A DNA stretch of 64,000 nucleotides from JAIEOG01 sp964519985 (GCA_964519985.1 CAZFMF010000020.1:1-64000), one strand, 5' to 3'; shown: positions 7,346 to 16,296, counted from the stretch's first letter. Made by a program: numbers and translations. Notes: generated by a model not told the origin, from the letters alone.

Positions 7346-8883
7346 AACCGCAGCTCCCCTTCGAAAACGGTCTCGGTGCCGTTCTCCGGAATCAAGCGGA
7401 GGCGGTAAGGAATGCGTTGTCCCGCACGGGCCGTGCTATCAATTTCTCCGGCGACCGAGAAATCAACCCCTAGACCCGCACCCCCCGTACCGACGGCAAT
7501 CGTTTTCCCGGCCGCGAGATCGCCGTAACCCTGCTGGTAGGTCAGCGCGATAAGCTTCGCGTCTTTCGGCTCGAGTTTCAGCCGTACGTTGCGGGCGACT
7601 TGGGAATTCGCGTTTTGGATTTGTACATTAAAGACCACGGTGACGCCGGGGCCGGGGCTCGCCGCCGAGACCGTACCGCTATCGCTCACCTTAACGGTGA
7701 CCGGCGCGGCGGTGAGTTTCAGCGGGTTATCCAGCGTATCGGCTTCAATGAAACCGCGATTTTCAAAGGCTTCGTTGATGGCGTCGGTGTGCCCCCCGCA
7801 ATGGAGTTCCTCATCCGCGTTCTGCAACGCCGACTGAAACTGCGCAAAACTCGTGTCCCGTTTGAGCAAGCTGACCGCCGAGTAAATCATGCGGTCCGAT
7901 TTCAATGCGCCGGCTTCGGCATCTTCGGCCACGAAGTTCTTGCGAATATCCCAGAGCACTCGCGTGCACCATTCGGCGACTTCGTAGCGTTCGGGGCGGG
8001 CACCGGTCCCATCGGCGGTAGCCACGGTGCGGAAGTCCATCGGCCCTTGCGCGGAGCGCAGCGGGTCTCCGGCCTTGTATCCATCTAAATTGCGGGCAAT
8101 CCATTTGCCGATGTAGGGCTTGTCGCTAACCGATTCGCTTAAGTAGTCGGCAAGGCATTCGTGAATGGCGGAACCTTCGGTCCAAATCGCGCCAGTGTCG
8201 CCCGCGTAATCCATTCCGCGTTCGCCGGTGACGCTCTCATTGAAGAGGTGACCGAACTCGTGCCAGTACATATCCTGGTCGGCCCCCGGAGCATACTGAG
8301 ACGCACCATAGAGCTTGATCGTACGCGGTGACTTGGGGTTCAGATACGCGTGGTCGTAGAAAGCATTCACGTCTTTGCTGGTGCTGCCGGCGGCTTGCAC
8401 CATGACGTAGAGCGGTCGCGTTTTCACCACCGAGAAACCCAACGCCTCCACGTACGCCTGGATCGCGGTCACACTGCGATAGGCCATCACTTCCGAGTAG
8501 TGGATGTTATCGGGTTTGAATTTGAAGTCGCCGCTGGAGTTCGGAGCGGCGAGAGTCGAGAGCGCATCGCTGAGGTCTTTGATGCGCACTTTCAAAAAGC
8601 TATTGTCCAATCGCCCCGGCGCACTCAGACCCAGCAAACTAAAAATCCCCCCGGCATCGATGATCTTCGCGTCGACCACACTGGCGGTCGCGGAATTCGT
8701 CGCGTCGATCGGATTGGGCAGGATCAAAAAACCTTCGGGCCCGGTGCTGGACTGCAAACCGCGGGTTCGCAACATACTGAGTTTGGAAACATCGAGAGTC
8801 GGGCCTTCGCAACCCGAGTTTCCACAAGCGTTCAAAAGAAGGGCGAAAGCGATGAGCATCGAGATGAGATTGCGCTGGGCCAT
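7342..8883 (-). CDS. lipoprotein zinc metalloprotease, M36/M4-like (gluzincin)
   Basis: About 513 residues. The N-terminus carries a lipobox (LLNAC), so the mature protein is probably a lipoprotein. The zinc site is HEFGH at about residues 208-212, with the glutamate of HECLADYLSE about 30 residues later as third ligand, the layout of thermolysin/fungalysin peptidases. The C-terminal 130 residues form an Ig/CARDB-like beta domain (VTVKVSDSGTVSAA; VVFNVQIQNANSQVARNV). It lacks the N-terminal FTP propeptide expected in this family; that domain is encoded by the next gene, coupled by an ATGA overlap. GTG at 8889 is an alternative start. AT-rich DNA upstream (8918-8965) probably holds the promoter. 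Confidence 0.82.
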   Translation of the reverse strand: MAQRNLISMLIAFALLLNACGNSGCEGPTLDVSKLSMLRTRGLQSSTGPEGFLILPNPIDATNSATASVVDAKIIDAGGIFSLLGLSAPGRLDNSFLKVRIKDLSDALSTLAAPNSSGDFKFKPDNIHYSEVMAYRSVTAIQAYVEALGFSVVKTRPLYVMVQAAGSTSKDVNAFYDHAYLNPKSPRTIKLYGASQYAPGADQDMYWHEFGHLFNESVTGERGMDYAGDTGAIWTEGSAIHECLADYLSESVSDKPYIGKWIARNLDGYKAGDPLRSAQGPMDFRTVATADGTGARPERYEVAEWCTRVLWDIRKNFVAEDAEAGALKSDRMIYSAVSLLKRDTSFAQFQSALQNADEELHCGGHTDAINEAFENRGFIEADTLDNPLKLTAAPVTVKVSDSGTVSAASPGPGVTVVFNVQIQNANSQVARNVRLKLEPKDAKLIALTYQQGYGDLAAGKTIAVGTGGAGLGVDFSVAGEIDSTARAGQRIPYRLRLIPENGTETVFEGELRL

Positions 8884-8917
8884 ACCCACAGTGAGTGCAA
8901 CGGAGGTGCCACCATCA

Positions 8918-8965
8918 CGATAATTTATTTATATATTTCAATAAGTTACATACATTTCGGACGGC
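8918..8965 (-). promoter_or_regulatory. AT-rich upstream region of metalloprotease gene
   Basis: The 309-bp gap between the metalloprotease start and the cysS stop holds two things: this strikingly AT-rich stretch (with TATATA and TATAAA-like hexamers on the minus strand), likely the promoter of the protease-propeptide operon, and the hairpin repeat at 9072-9181. I see no gene in the gap and cannot assign exact -35/-10 boxes. Confidence 0.35.
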
Positions 8966-9071
8966 GTTTTTGTCGAAGAACTGGGCGATTTTCCGCCGCA
9001 AATCGAAGTGGAAGCTGAATACCCTCCGAATTCAAATGCTTACCCCCTCGTTACGATCTGCGCGGACGCCC

Positions 9072-9181
9072 AAAAGGTACCCACTTCCTATCCGGTGTGG
9101 TCTTTGATTCGTGGGCCGTGGTTCCCCAACCACGGCCCACGATTTGAAAACAAAACACCTGATAGGAAGTGGGTACCTTTT
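9072..9181. repeat. REP-like long hairpin, GGTACCCACTTCC subfamily
   Basis: Perfect 21-bp arms: 9072-9092 begins AAAAGGTACCCACTTCC and is matched by 9161-9181. Nested inside is a second 14-bp inverted repeat (CGTGGGCCGTGGTT / AACCACGGCCCACG) around a CCCC loop, so almost the whole 110 bp can fold into one rod. It lies 11 bp past the cysS stop and may terminate that operon. The arms are related to 52342-52450. Confidence 0.85.
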
Positions 9182-9192
9182 AGGATGACAGA

Positions 9193-10671
9193 CTAGGGCA
9201 AAACGTCCCAGTCGGTGCCGGTGGGGGTGTCTTTGATTTCGATCCCCTGCTGGGCCAGTTCGTCGCGGATGGCGTCGGACCTCCCGAAATCTTTCTTGGC
9301 GCGCGCTTCTTTGCGCTCGGAGATTTTGGCTTCAATCGCGGCCGGATCGATTCCGCGCCCGGCGAGAATGTTTTGTTTCAGCGCATTCAGATAGCCGGCG
9401 GCGTCTTCACCGAAAAGATTGAGCACCGCGGAGAGACTTTCCAACTGGGCGACGAATGCTTTCGCGGCCGCCACGGCCCCCGCCGTGGGTTTAAAACCTT
9501 TTTTGTCGATGAGCGCGTTGATCGCGCGCACATAATCGAAGACGAAGGCCAAAGCCTTGGGAGCGTTAAAGTCATCGCTCATCGCCTGCATCCAACCGGC
9601 TTCAAACCCCTTGGCGAGTTCATTTACCGTCGATAACTCGGGCGGTTCCGCACCCACTACCGGAGCACTTAGACTGGCTACCGCCGCCGCCTTTTTCTTC
9701 GCCGAGTACACCCGGTGTAACGCCGCCTGAATATCGCGAATCTGCGTATCACTAAACTCCACCGGCGAACGGTAATGCACGGAGAGCAGCAGGTAGCGCA
9801 AAGTCTCGGCCGTGTACTTTTTGATGAAATCGCGGGTTAGAAAAATATTGCCCAAAGACTTGGACATCTTTTCTTTTTGGATCGAAATCAGGTTGTTGTG
9901 CATCCAAAGCTTCGCGAACGGCTTTCGCGTGCAGGCCTCGGCTTGGGCGATCTCATTTTCATGGTGCGGGTGGATCAGATCCAATCCGCCACCATGGATA
10001 TCAAAGGTATCACCCAGCAACTCCATCGCCATCGCCGAACACTCAATATGCCATCCGGGGCGGCCCTTGCCCCATGGACTTTCCCAGGCCGGTTCGTCGG
10101 CGGCCTTCTGCGGTTTCCAAAGGCTGAAATCGAGTGGATCGTGCTTTTTCTCGTCAGCAGCGATGCGCACGCCCACGAGCAAATCGTCGATTTTCTTGTT
10201 CGAGAGCTTTCCGTAATCGGGAAAACTGCGTACCGAAAAAAAGACTTCCCCGTCTTCGGCGACGTACGCCGCTTGATTGCGGATTAACCCTTCGATTAAC
10301 GCGATAATCCGCGGGATGTGCTCACTGACTTTGGGTTGTTGATTGGGCAGTCGTACCCCGAGGCTCTTCAGGTCAGCCACGTACTCCGTCGTGAACTTGT
10401 CCGCGATCGCTTTCCACGTCGTTTTCTCGTCCCGAGCCCGATTGATGATCTTATCGTCGACGTCGGTGTAGTTCATCACCCACCGAACCTGGTACCCGGA
10501 TTTCTCCAAAAAGCGCCGAACCACGTCGAAGAAGGCCGCCGGCCGTGCATTGCCGATATGGGTCAACCCGTAAACCGTCGGCCCGCAGGTATACATCCCC
10601 ACTTTGCCCGGTTTCAGGGGCTGGAACGTCTCTTTCTTGCCGGAAAGTGTGTTGGTAATGAGCAATGACAT
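9193..10671 (-). CDS. cysS: cysteinyl-tRNA synthetase
   Basis: 492 residues, normal length for bacterial CysRS. Class I motifs are present: MYTCGPTVYGLTHIGNARP (zinc-ligand Cys plus HIGH-like HIGN) and KMSKSLGN. Other zinc ligands are in WHIECSAMA and HPHHENEIAQ. It charges tRNA-Cys. Last gene of the carD-ispD-ispF-cysS run; its ATG touches the ispF stop. A long hairpin repeat follows. Confidence 0.97.
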   Translation of the reverse strand: MSLLITNTLSGKKETFQPLKPGKVGMYTCGPTVYGLTHIGNARPAAFFDVVRRFLEKSGYQVRWVMNYTDVDDKIINRARDEKTTWKAIADKFTTEYVADLKSLGVRLPNQQPKVSEHIPRIIALIEGLIRNQAAYVAEDGEVFFSVRSFPDYGKLSNKKIDDLLVGVRIAADEKKHDPLDFSLWKPQKAADEPAWESPWGKGRPGWHIECSAMAMELLGDTFDIHGGGLDLIHPHHENEIAQAEACTRKPFAKLWMHNNLISIQKEKMSKSLGNIFLTRDFIKKYTAETLRYLLLSVHYRSPVEFSDTQIRDIQAALHRVYSAKKKAAAVASLSAPVVGAEPPELSTVNELAKGFEAGWMQAMSDDFNAPKALAFVFDYVRAINALIDKKGFKPTAGAVAAAKAFVAQLESLSAVLNLFGEDAAGYLNALKQNILAGRGIDPAAIEAKISERKEARAKKDFGRSDAIRDELAQQGIEIKDTPTGTDWDVLP

Positions 10672-11159
10672 TAGCGCGAAAGCGGTTCGAGATTGACCAC
10701 GGCGTGCGCCGCAATGGCTTTGTTTTCTCCCACGAGACCGAGACCTTCCATCGTCTTCGCCTTCACGCTCACGCAGGCGAGTTCCACCCCGAGCAGTGTC
10801 GCAATCGAGCGGCGAATCGTATCGGAATGGGGAGAGAGCTTAGGCTCTTCGAGTATGACAATGGAATCGAAATGGGACACCCGGTAACCCAGCCCGCGAA
10901 TTTTCGTGAGCACATCCGCCACAAACTCGGCGCTGGCGCGATTGCGGTTTTCGGGCGCCTTATCGGGAAAGTGTTGGCCGATATCCCCTAGGGCGACCGC
11001 ACCCAAACACGCGTCGACTAGCGCGTGGAGCAAGACATCCCCATCGCTATGGGCTTGGATTTTAAATCGGCAAGGAATCGGGACACCGCCAATCGGAATA
11101 TGGCTCGCCTCGACGGTCGGAATCAAACGATGGATGTCGTAACCGATCCCGGTTCGCAT
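10671..11159 (-). CDS. ispF: 2-C-methyl-D-erythritol 2,4-cyclodiphosphate synthase
   Basis: 162 residues. The N-terminal GIGYDIHRL supplies the metal ligands Asp and His, AHSDGDVLLHALVDA the third His and active-site loop, and VSVKAKTMEGLG the conserved C-terminal signature. It makes the cyclic diphosphate of the MEP isoprenoid pathway. It overlaps ispD by 37 bp, a common tandem. dxr and uppS of the same pathway lie at about 39-41 kb. Confidence 0.97.
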   Translation of the reverse strand: MRTGIGYDIHRLIPTVEASHIPIGGVPIPCRFKIQAHSDGDVLLHALVDACLGAVALGDIGQHFPDKAPENRNRASAEFVADVLTKIRGLGYRVSHFDSIVILEEPKLSPHSDTIRRSIATLLGVELACVSVKAKTMEGLGLVGENKAIAAHAVVNLEPLSR

Positions 11160-11902
11160 GGCGTCTCCTTCGGTGTCTCACTCAACATGGAACGCAGGGT
11201 ATCCAACTCAAACCCATACGTCAGCTTGATGTTGCGCACGTCGCCTTCGAAAACACCGACCGGAATTCCGTAGTACTCGCAAAGCGAAGCATCGTCGGTG
11301 AAGTTGAGCTCCGGGGCTTCCTTCACTTTTTCGACGAGCGATCGGATCACCGTGAACTCGAAAACCTGCGGCGTCTGTACGCGCTGGACCATTCCTCGAT
11401 CGACCGTTTCCACTACGCGCTGGTCTTCCACTCGCTTTAAGGTTTCCACCACCGGAACGACCGGGACCCAGGCGCCGTAAGCCCGATCGTACAAGGCGGT
11501 GCGAACCCGTTCCAAAAACTCGGGCGATAGGAAAGGACGGCAAGCGTCGTGAATGAGAATGCGGGTCGGGGGCGGACTCAATTCTTCTAATGCCTGCAGC
11601 GCCAAGTAGGACGAGTCTTGGCGTCGCGCGCCGCCGGCAACCACGCGGATCAAAGTTTTGGTTTGCTTGCCGATGTGGGCATCGAGCAATTCCTCGGTGA
11701 GGGAAACATGCTCTTCCGGCATCGCTAAGACGATCTGGCGAAAACAACCTAGGGAAAGCAGGGAACGCAAGCAGTGGATAAAGACCGGTGCGTCGCCAAC
11801 ATTTTGGAATTGTTTAGGGGCCGCCGCTCGTTCCGGTCCCAGTGGACCGGAGAATCGACTACCCGTACCGCCTCCGAGGAGGACGGCGTCTACCGTAACC
11901 AT
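11123..11902 (-). CDS. ispD: 2-C-methyl-D-erythritol 4-phosphate cytidylyltransferase
   Basis: 259 residues. The nucleotide-binding loop LLGGGTGSRF, followed by PKQF, is typical although a short insertion separates the two parts. LIHDACRPF is the conserved substrate and metal motif, and TPQVF and FTDDASLCE are the C-terminal signatures. It couples CTP to methylerythritol phosphate in the MEP pathway. It follows carD by 22 bp and overlaps ispF by 37 bp. Confidence 0.95.
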   Translation of the reverse strand: MVTVDAVLLGGGTGSRFSGPLGPERAAAPKQFQNVGDAPVFIHCLRSLLSLGCFRQIVLAMPEEHVSLTEELLDAHIGKQTKTLIRVVAGGARRQDSSYLALQALEELSPPPTRILIHDACRPFLSPEFLERVRTALYDRAYGAWVPVVPVVETLKRVEDQRVVETVDRGMVQRVQTPQVFEFTVIRSLVEKVKEAPELNFTDDASLCEYYGIPVGVFEGDVRNIKLTYGFELDTLRSMLSETPKETPCEPGSVTTSIV

Positions 11903-11924
11903 ATCGAAGCTATACCCCTACGCC

Positions 11925-12422
11925 TCAAGTTCCAAAAATGGCTTCCAGCTCTTTCTCAATTTCGGCTTCTTCGAGATTCTGCGCCAAAGAAAGCTCTTTC
12001 ACGAGCAAAGTCTTAGCTTGATCCAAGAGCTTGCGTTCACCGAACGAAAGATCTTTATCGTGTTTGAGCAGAAACAAGGCGCGAAGCACTTCCGCGATTT
12101 CCTGAACTTGACCGGTATGGATTTTTTCCATGTACTCGCGGTAGCGACGGTTCCAAGTTTGGTGATCGATCGGGGAAGAGTCCTTCTTACGGAGGATCTT
12201 GTACACTTCTTCCACTTCTTTTTGTTTAATGATCGGGCGCAACCGCTGCGCCGAGTTGTTGATCGGTACGAATACTTTTTTGGGGGCTCCGTTATCTTGA
12301 ATCTCTAAAATGTAGAAGGCCTGTTTGTTACCGGGGCTGAACTCGCGCTCTTCGATTCCCCGCACGACCCCAACTCCGTGCGAAAGATGAACCGCATTGT
12401 CACCCACCTTAAACTGATACAT
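11925..12422 (-). CDS. carD: CarD family transcription regulator
   Basis: 165 residues from the ATG at 12422, preceded by AGGAG; a longer frame from 12503 lacks such a site. Begins MYQFKVGDNAVHLSHGVG, the Tudor-like RNA-polymerase-interacting domain of CarD/CdnL, and continues into a helical C-terminal domain (KDLSFGERKLLDQAKTLLV). CarD stabilises open complexes with the housekeeping sigma factor. First gene of the operon with ispD, ispF and cysS, divergent from maf across a 232-bp AT-rich gap. Confidence 0.95.
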   Translation of the reverse strand: MYQFKVGDNAVHLSHGVGVVRGIEEREFSPGNKQAFYILEIQDNGAPKKVFVPINNSAQRLRPIIKQKEVEEVYKILRKKDSSPIDHQTWNRRYREYMEKIHTGQVQEIAEVLRALFLLKHDKDLSFGERKLLDQAKTLLVKELSLAQNLEEAEIEKELEAIFGT

Positions 12423-12590
12423 GGATCTCCTACCCTCTCTCGCTCTTTGAAGAGAGCTGCTTATACCACGGATCGAGTCACATTGCATTATCTTAAGCGG
12501 CAATGACGGTCAGCGAGCCAGAAACCCACTCGACATTCCAATGTAATTCTAAATACTTATATTAGTGGCCCGTCGGTCGTGAAGCTCTTA

Positions 12591-12620
12591 TTGACCGGCT
12601 TTTTAATTTTCCACTAAGAT
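12591..12620 (+). promoter_or_regulatory. predicted sigma-70-type promoter for maf-yggS-divIVA
   Basis: TTGACC at 12591-12596 and TAAGAT at 12615-12620, 18 bp apart, in AT-rich DNA 35 bp ahead of the maf ATG. Pattern match by eye only. Confidence 0.45.
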
Positions 12621-12654
12621 ACGCAGGCTCGTTGAACATTCCCATTCAATAGAC

Positions 12655-13275
12655 ATGTCCAACCCCTCAAATGTGACTCCGCCTCAGCTCTGGTTGGCCT
12701 CGCAATCCCCACGTCGGCAATCGCTTCTCGATTCCGTCGGCCTTCCCTTTCAAGTTCAGGTTTCTCACGCGGAAGAAGTCGATAGTTTCGGCGGTTCGGT
12801 GGAAAAAACCGTGCTCGAGAACGCCATGCGCAAGGCCGCGATCGTGACCCGGCAAGTGCCGAATGACTCCGACGTCGTGATCGCCGCCGATACTTTAGTA
12901 GCGATCGGCGATCGGATCATCTCCAAGCCCACCGACCGCAATGAGGCTTTGGCCAATTTGCGCGCTTACTCCGGGCGCTCGCACCGCGTGCTGACCGGAC
13001 TGGTCTTGCAGTCGCGCCAATACGGATTACGCCAACAAGCCGTCGTCACCCAGGTGAGTTTTCGCCCCCTCGCGGAAGATGAAATGCAGGCCTACGTAGA
13101 GACTCCCGAGCCGTACGACAAAGCGGGTGGCTATGGGATCCAGGGATTGGCCTGCCTCTTCGTCGATAAAGTCGAGGGTTCCTATTCCAATGTCATGGGG
13201 CTGCCGATCGAAGCCCTTCTGAAGGAGTTGACCGCGCTGACCGGCATGGCGCCGGCGCGTTGGTTGCGCAAATGA
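12655..13275 (+). CDS. maf: Maf-like nucleoside triphosphate pyrophosphatase
   Basis: 206 residues. LASQSPRRQSLL is the Maf N-terminal signature, with AADTLVAIGDRIISKP (catalytic Asp), SGRSHRVLTG and YDKAGGYGIQG as further conserved blocks. The family hydrolyses non-canonical or pyrimidine NTPs and is tied to septum control. First gene of a three-gene unit; its TGA overlaps the yggS ATG. Confidence 0.95.
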   Translation: MSNPSNVTPPQLWLASQSPRRQSLLDSVGLPFQVQVSHAEEVDSFGGSVEKTVLENAMRKAAIVTRQVPNDSDVVIAADTLVAIGDRIISKPTDRNEALANLRAYSGRSHRVLTGLVLQSRQYGLRQQAVVTQVSFRPLAEDEMQAYVETPEPYDKAGGYGIQGLACLFVDKVEGSYSNVMGLPIEALLKELTALTGMAPARWLRK

Positions 13276-13913
13276 ATTCCATTGCCCACAACCTTGCGAC
13301 CATTCGGCAAAACCTCGCGGGAAAAAAGGTCACGCTCGTCGGGGTCACCAAGGGACAATCGCTCGACCATATCCAAGCCGCGGTGGATGCGGGCCTAGAA
13401 GATTTTGGCAATAACTACGCCCAGGAAGGCGAAGCGTTACGGGAGTCGATCGAAACCGGCCGTTGGCACTTCATTGGCCATATTCAAAGTCGCAAGGTGA
13501 AGGAGCTTCTGGAATACGACCTGATTCAGAGCCTCGACCGCATGGAAATCGTGGAAGCCTTTCACGGACGGATGGAACCTTTGAATCGGCCCATCGACGG
13601 GTTGGTGGAGATCAATATTGGGGGGGAAGCCTCGAAATCAGGCATCGCTCCGTCGGACCTCCCCGCCTTTCTTCAGGCCGCACGGGCTTTCCCGCGCGTG
13701 CGCCTCCGCGGGTTGATGGTGATGCCGCCGCCGTTAGAACCGGTGGAAGCGCGCCGAGAATTCTTTCGACGCGCCAAGGCACTTTTTGACACCCACAACG
13801 CACCGAGTTGGGACACGCTTTCCATGGGAACTTCCGACGACTACCGCCTGGCGATCGAAGAAGGTTCGACGATGGTACGCCTCGGAACGGTTCTCTTCGG
13901 CCCCCGCGCGTGA
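13272..13913 (+). CDS. yggS: YggS/PROSC family pyridoxal-phosphate homeostasis protein
   Basis: 213 residues from ATG 13272, which overlaps the maf stop as ATGA. VTLVGVTKGQ holds the PLP-binding lysine, and WHFIGHIQSRKVKELL, VEINIGGEASKSG and LSMGTSDDYRLAIEEGST are family hallmarks (canonically LSMGMSxDxxxAI). A TIM-barrel protein that buffers PLP. Lies between maf and divIVA, as in many bacteria. Confidence 0.95.
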   Translation: MNSIAHNLATIRQNLAGKKVTLVGVTKGQSLDHIQAAVDAGLEDFGNNYAQEGEALRESIETGRWHFIGHIQSRKVKELLEYDLIQSLDRMEIVEAFHGRMEPLNRPIDGLVEINIGGEASKSGIAPSDLPAFLQAARAFPRVRLRGLMVMPPPLEPVEARREFFRRAKALFDTHNAPSWDTLSMGTSDDYRLAIEEGSTMVRLGTVLFGPRA

Positions 13914-13947
13914 TAAAAATACTCCCGGGTATCCGAGGGGAAATCAA

Positions 13948-14496
13948 ATGGACCAACGTTTAGGGGAAATCCCGACTTTTCAAAGTGAATGGACGCCGGA
14001 CGAGATCAAGGCGCAGAATTTTCGCGGCGGACTTTTTGGGTATTCGCGTAAGGAAGTGCGCGACTTCTTGCGGCTCATGGGCAAACTCTGGTCGCGGATG
14101 CTCGACCACCAGCAAGAGTTGACGGTGCGACTGCACTCACTCGAAACCGAAGTCGCCGGCTGGCGTTCGCGCGATGCCGACATCAAGGCTCAACGGGAAC
14201 GGGCTTTGGCCGAAGCGCAGAACATCCGCGAGCTCGCCCGCATCGAGGCGGAAAAGCTGATGGCGGAAACCGAAGAACGCGCCGACGCGATCCGAAACCG
14301 AACGGAAAACTGGCTCGAGAGCGTGATTGCGAAGGTTGAAGAGACCCAGCGCCAAAAACAAAACTTCATCACCGCTTTCCGTTCGGCGCTAGACAGCCAC
14401 TATGAGCTGATCAAGAACGACACCGACGGCGAACCGCTCACCGCAGGGTTGTCGGAAGTGTTGCGCAAGCCCACCGAAGGCGAATCACTCAACTAG
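13948..14496 (+). CDS. DivIVA-domain protein
   Basis: 182 residues from ATG 13948 behind GAGGGG. The N-terminal part (TPDEIKAQNFRGGLFGYSRK, then EVRDFLRLMG) is the DivIVA/GpsB membrane-curvature domain. A long coiled coil follows (about residues 45-145, rich in Ala, Arg, Glu). Likely a polar or septal organiser. The position directly after yggS supports a cell-division role. A REP-like hairpin follows the stop by 8 bp. Confidence 0.85.
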   Translation: MDQRLGEIPTFQSEWTPDEIKAQNFRGGLFGYSRKEVRDFLRLMGKLWSRMLDHQQELTVRLHSLETEVAGWRSRDADIKAQRERALAEAQNIRELARIEAEKLMAETEERADAIRNRTENWLESVIAKVEETQRQKQNFITAFRSALDSHYELIKNDTDGEPLTAGLSEVLRKPTEGESLN

Positions 14497-14503
14497 TTTC
14501 TCG

Positions 14504-14587
14504 AAAGGTGCCCATCTACTTTTGGTCCCAAAAAGTGCCGGGTGCGTACCCGCTACCTTTCGGGACCAAAAGTAGATGGGCACCTTT
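14504..14587. repeat. REP-like hairpin, GGTGCCCATCTACTTT subfamily (perfect copy)
   Basis: Perfect 26-bp inverted arms at 14504-14529 and 14562-14587 around a 32-nt loop. Starts 8 bp after the divIVA stop, so it can act as terminator. Loop and arms match the degenerate copy at 2577-2658, which shows a dispersed element, not a chance terminator. Confidence 0.9.
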
Positions 14588-14629
14588 AGGCTGCGGGGAA
14601 CGTGCCACCCTGCGGCTACGCCGCTCAGT

Positions 14630-14665
14630 ATTAAGTTTAAGTTTAAGTTTGATATTAAACTTAAT
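14630..14665 (-). terminator. AT-rich hairpin over the stop of the BatE-like gene
   Basis: ATTAAGTTTAA (14630-14640) pairs perfectly with TTAAACTTAAT (14655-14665). The spacer repeats the AAGTTT unit. It overlaps the stop codon of the minus-strand gene and could end its transcription, though the usual GC-rich stem is absent. Confidence 0.4.
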
Positions 14666-15389
14666 GAGTAGGGAGGGGGCGCACGGAGGTTGAGGGGAGC
14701 CAGCCGGCGAACGGAGCTGAGATGGCGGTGACGTGATCTTGGGTGGCGCCCAACGCTACCAAGGTGCCCTCCGGCAACTCCGCGATCTTTTTCTCGCTGC
14801 CTAGCACGGGCTCACTATTCAAGACGGAGCCTTCCGCGCCCGGCAACACCACCGCGTACCGCGGCAGCGCGGCGCGGGTTGCGTATCCCGCACCACACAC
14901 CAGTAGAAGCAAAATGCCGGTGGTGAGAGCCGTCCCGCGCGAAGGGCCCAAGAAAAACCCAAAGGCGAAAATCCAAAATCCCAATACCGCGGCGAAAAAG
15001 AGCAAGGTTGGCTTGAGCAGGAGCGAGAGCCGGAATGACCAGCGGGAAGAGAGATCGTCTTGGATCAGGATGCGGTGTTGGATGCGGGCGAGATCGCGGA
15101 TGGCTTGCCAAGTATAGAACGGATCGGTGCGCAGCTGCGCGCTGGCCGCCAGATGGTAGGCGGCCGGCCCCGGTTGATTGGCGAGCAGGTAAGCGGAAGC
15201 CAGGTCATGGTGGGCTTCGGGCGAACGGATGCCTTGGCTTTCCGCGCGCGTAATCCACGCCTCGAAAAGCGGAATCGCCTCCGCCGGCTTATTCTCCACC
15301 AGGCGCGAGACGGCCGCGTCCCATTCCGGATCGGTCGCACCGAATCCCGCGGGAACGCAAAGCAGCCATGCGAGCCAAAACGCTTTCAT
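14661..15389 (-). CDS. BatE-like exported TPR / membrane / SH3-like protein
   Basis: 242 residues: signal peptide (residues 1-18, ending GFGA), a TPR-like helical region (about 20-115; AIPLFEAWITRAE, AYLLANQPGPAAYHLAA), two transmembrane segments (about 125-145 and 152-170), and a C-terminal SH3b-like domain (LPEGTLVALGATQDHVTAI). This order resembles BatE proteins of Bat/aerotolerance systems, but no bat partner genes are nearby. Probably inner membrane with a periplasmic N-terminus. Function uncertain. Confidence 0.75.
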   Translation of the reverse strand: MKAFWLAWLLCVPAGFGATDPEWDAAVSRLVENKPAEAIPLFEAWITRAESQGIRSPEAHHDLASAYLLANQPGPAAYHLAASAQLRTDPFYTWQAIRDLARIQHRILIQDDLSSRWSFRLSLLLKPTLLFFAAVLGFWIFAFGFFLGPSRGTALTTGILLLLVCGAGYATRAALPRYAVVLPGAEGSVLNSEPVLGSEKKIAELPEGTLVALGATQDHVTAISAPFAGWLPSTSVRPLPTH

Positions 15390-15432
15390 GACCGGATTGT
15401 CTTTGAATTTAGAGAAGACGGCAATGAATGGG

Positions 15433-15924
15433 TCAGTAACGGACCTTGTACTTCTCTTCGATGACTCGAATCAGCAGCTTCAACTCGTTCACGCGTTCTT
15501 CCAGTTCGCGGTTGCGTTGTTCTAACACGCGGATGTGCTCTTCCTTCTGCACCAGCGCGTATTCAAACGCATCGCTGACCATATTCACCGCTTTCTCTAC
15601 CATCGGTAGAGCGCGTTTCTCTTCTTCGTCAGGAGCGTCGAAATCGACGACCTGCGATGGATTGAAACGCGAGAGCGGCTTATTTTCCCAGCGATCCACG
15701 TCGGCGGAAGCCGGCATGACGGGTTGTTGAGCCACGGGTTCGATAACTTCCTCGGATCGAAACAAGATTAAGTATCTCCCTTTTTCGAGGCGATACTGGA
15801 TGCTGTTTGTTTTGATTTTCCTACGGATGGTACTTAGGCTGACCCCGGTTTTCACGGAGTACTCGATCAGAGGGAGCCAGGTTCCGTCACTCTCATTGCG
15901 CGTCACGGGAACGTGCGCTGACAT
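15433..15924 (-). CDS. small HTH plus coiled-coil protein
   Basis: 163 residues. The N-terminal WLPLIEYSVKTGVSLSTIRR, followed by KIKTN, resembles the helix-turn-helix of MerR/excisionase-type DNA-binding proteins. A variable acidic middle leads to a heptad-rich coiled coil (about residues 110-160). It is probably a dimeric DNA-binding or chromosome-associated protein. No signal peptide. Target unknown. Confidence 0.7.
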   Translation of the reverse strand: MSAHVPVTRNESDGTWLPLIEYSVKTGVSLSTIRRKIKTNSIQYRLEKGRYLILFRSEEVIEPVAQQPVMPASADVDRWENKPLSRFNPSQVVDFDAPDEEEKRALPMVEKAVNMVSDAFEYALVQKEEHIRVLEQRNRELEERVNELKLLIRVIEEKYKVRY

Positions 15925-15972
15925 GAGAGTCTCCTACTTCTCTTAGTATATGCTAAAATCGAATTATCCACC

Positions 15973-16290
15973 ATGATCCGAACCATTCTGCAGACCCTCT
16001 TTCTGGTTTTTATCGGCGTATTGCTCGGGCAAATTCCCGCCGGGCATTCCACGCTCGGACGCACCGCATGGAGCGAAACGCAAGCGCTCGGCGCTTGGAG
16101 CGGCGGGCAGTTGCAGTCGATGGTTTCGTACGCCGGGTTCGGAGACTCCGCCCTGAGCAAATGGTTAGGAAATTTCAGAACTTCGAATCAACCGACGAAG
16201 GCCGCATCGCGGCCAACGCGCCGTGAGGAAACCGATCCGGAAGGGCTTACGCCTTCGGACCGCGAAGCCATTCGGCAGATCTTGGAGTGA
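15973..16290 (+). CDS. small membrane-anchored hypothetical protein
   Basis: 105 residues. One N-terminal transmembrane segment (ILQTLFLVFIGVLLGQIP) and a Ser/Thr/Arg-rich tail. It ends 6 bp before the PilZ gene on the same strand, so the two are probably co-transcribed. No family recognised. Confidence 0.65.
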   Translation: MIRTILQTLFLVFIGVLLGQIPAGHSTLGRTAWSETQALGAWSGGQLQSMVSYAGFGDSALSKWLGNFRTSNQPTKAASRPTRREETDPEGLTPSDREAIRQILE

Positions 16291-16296
16291 GGATCC

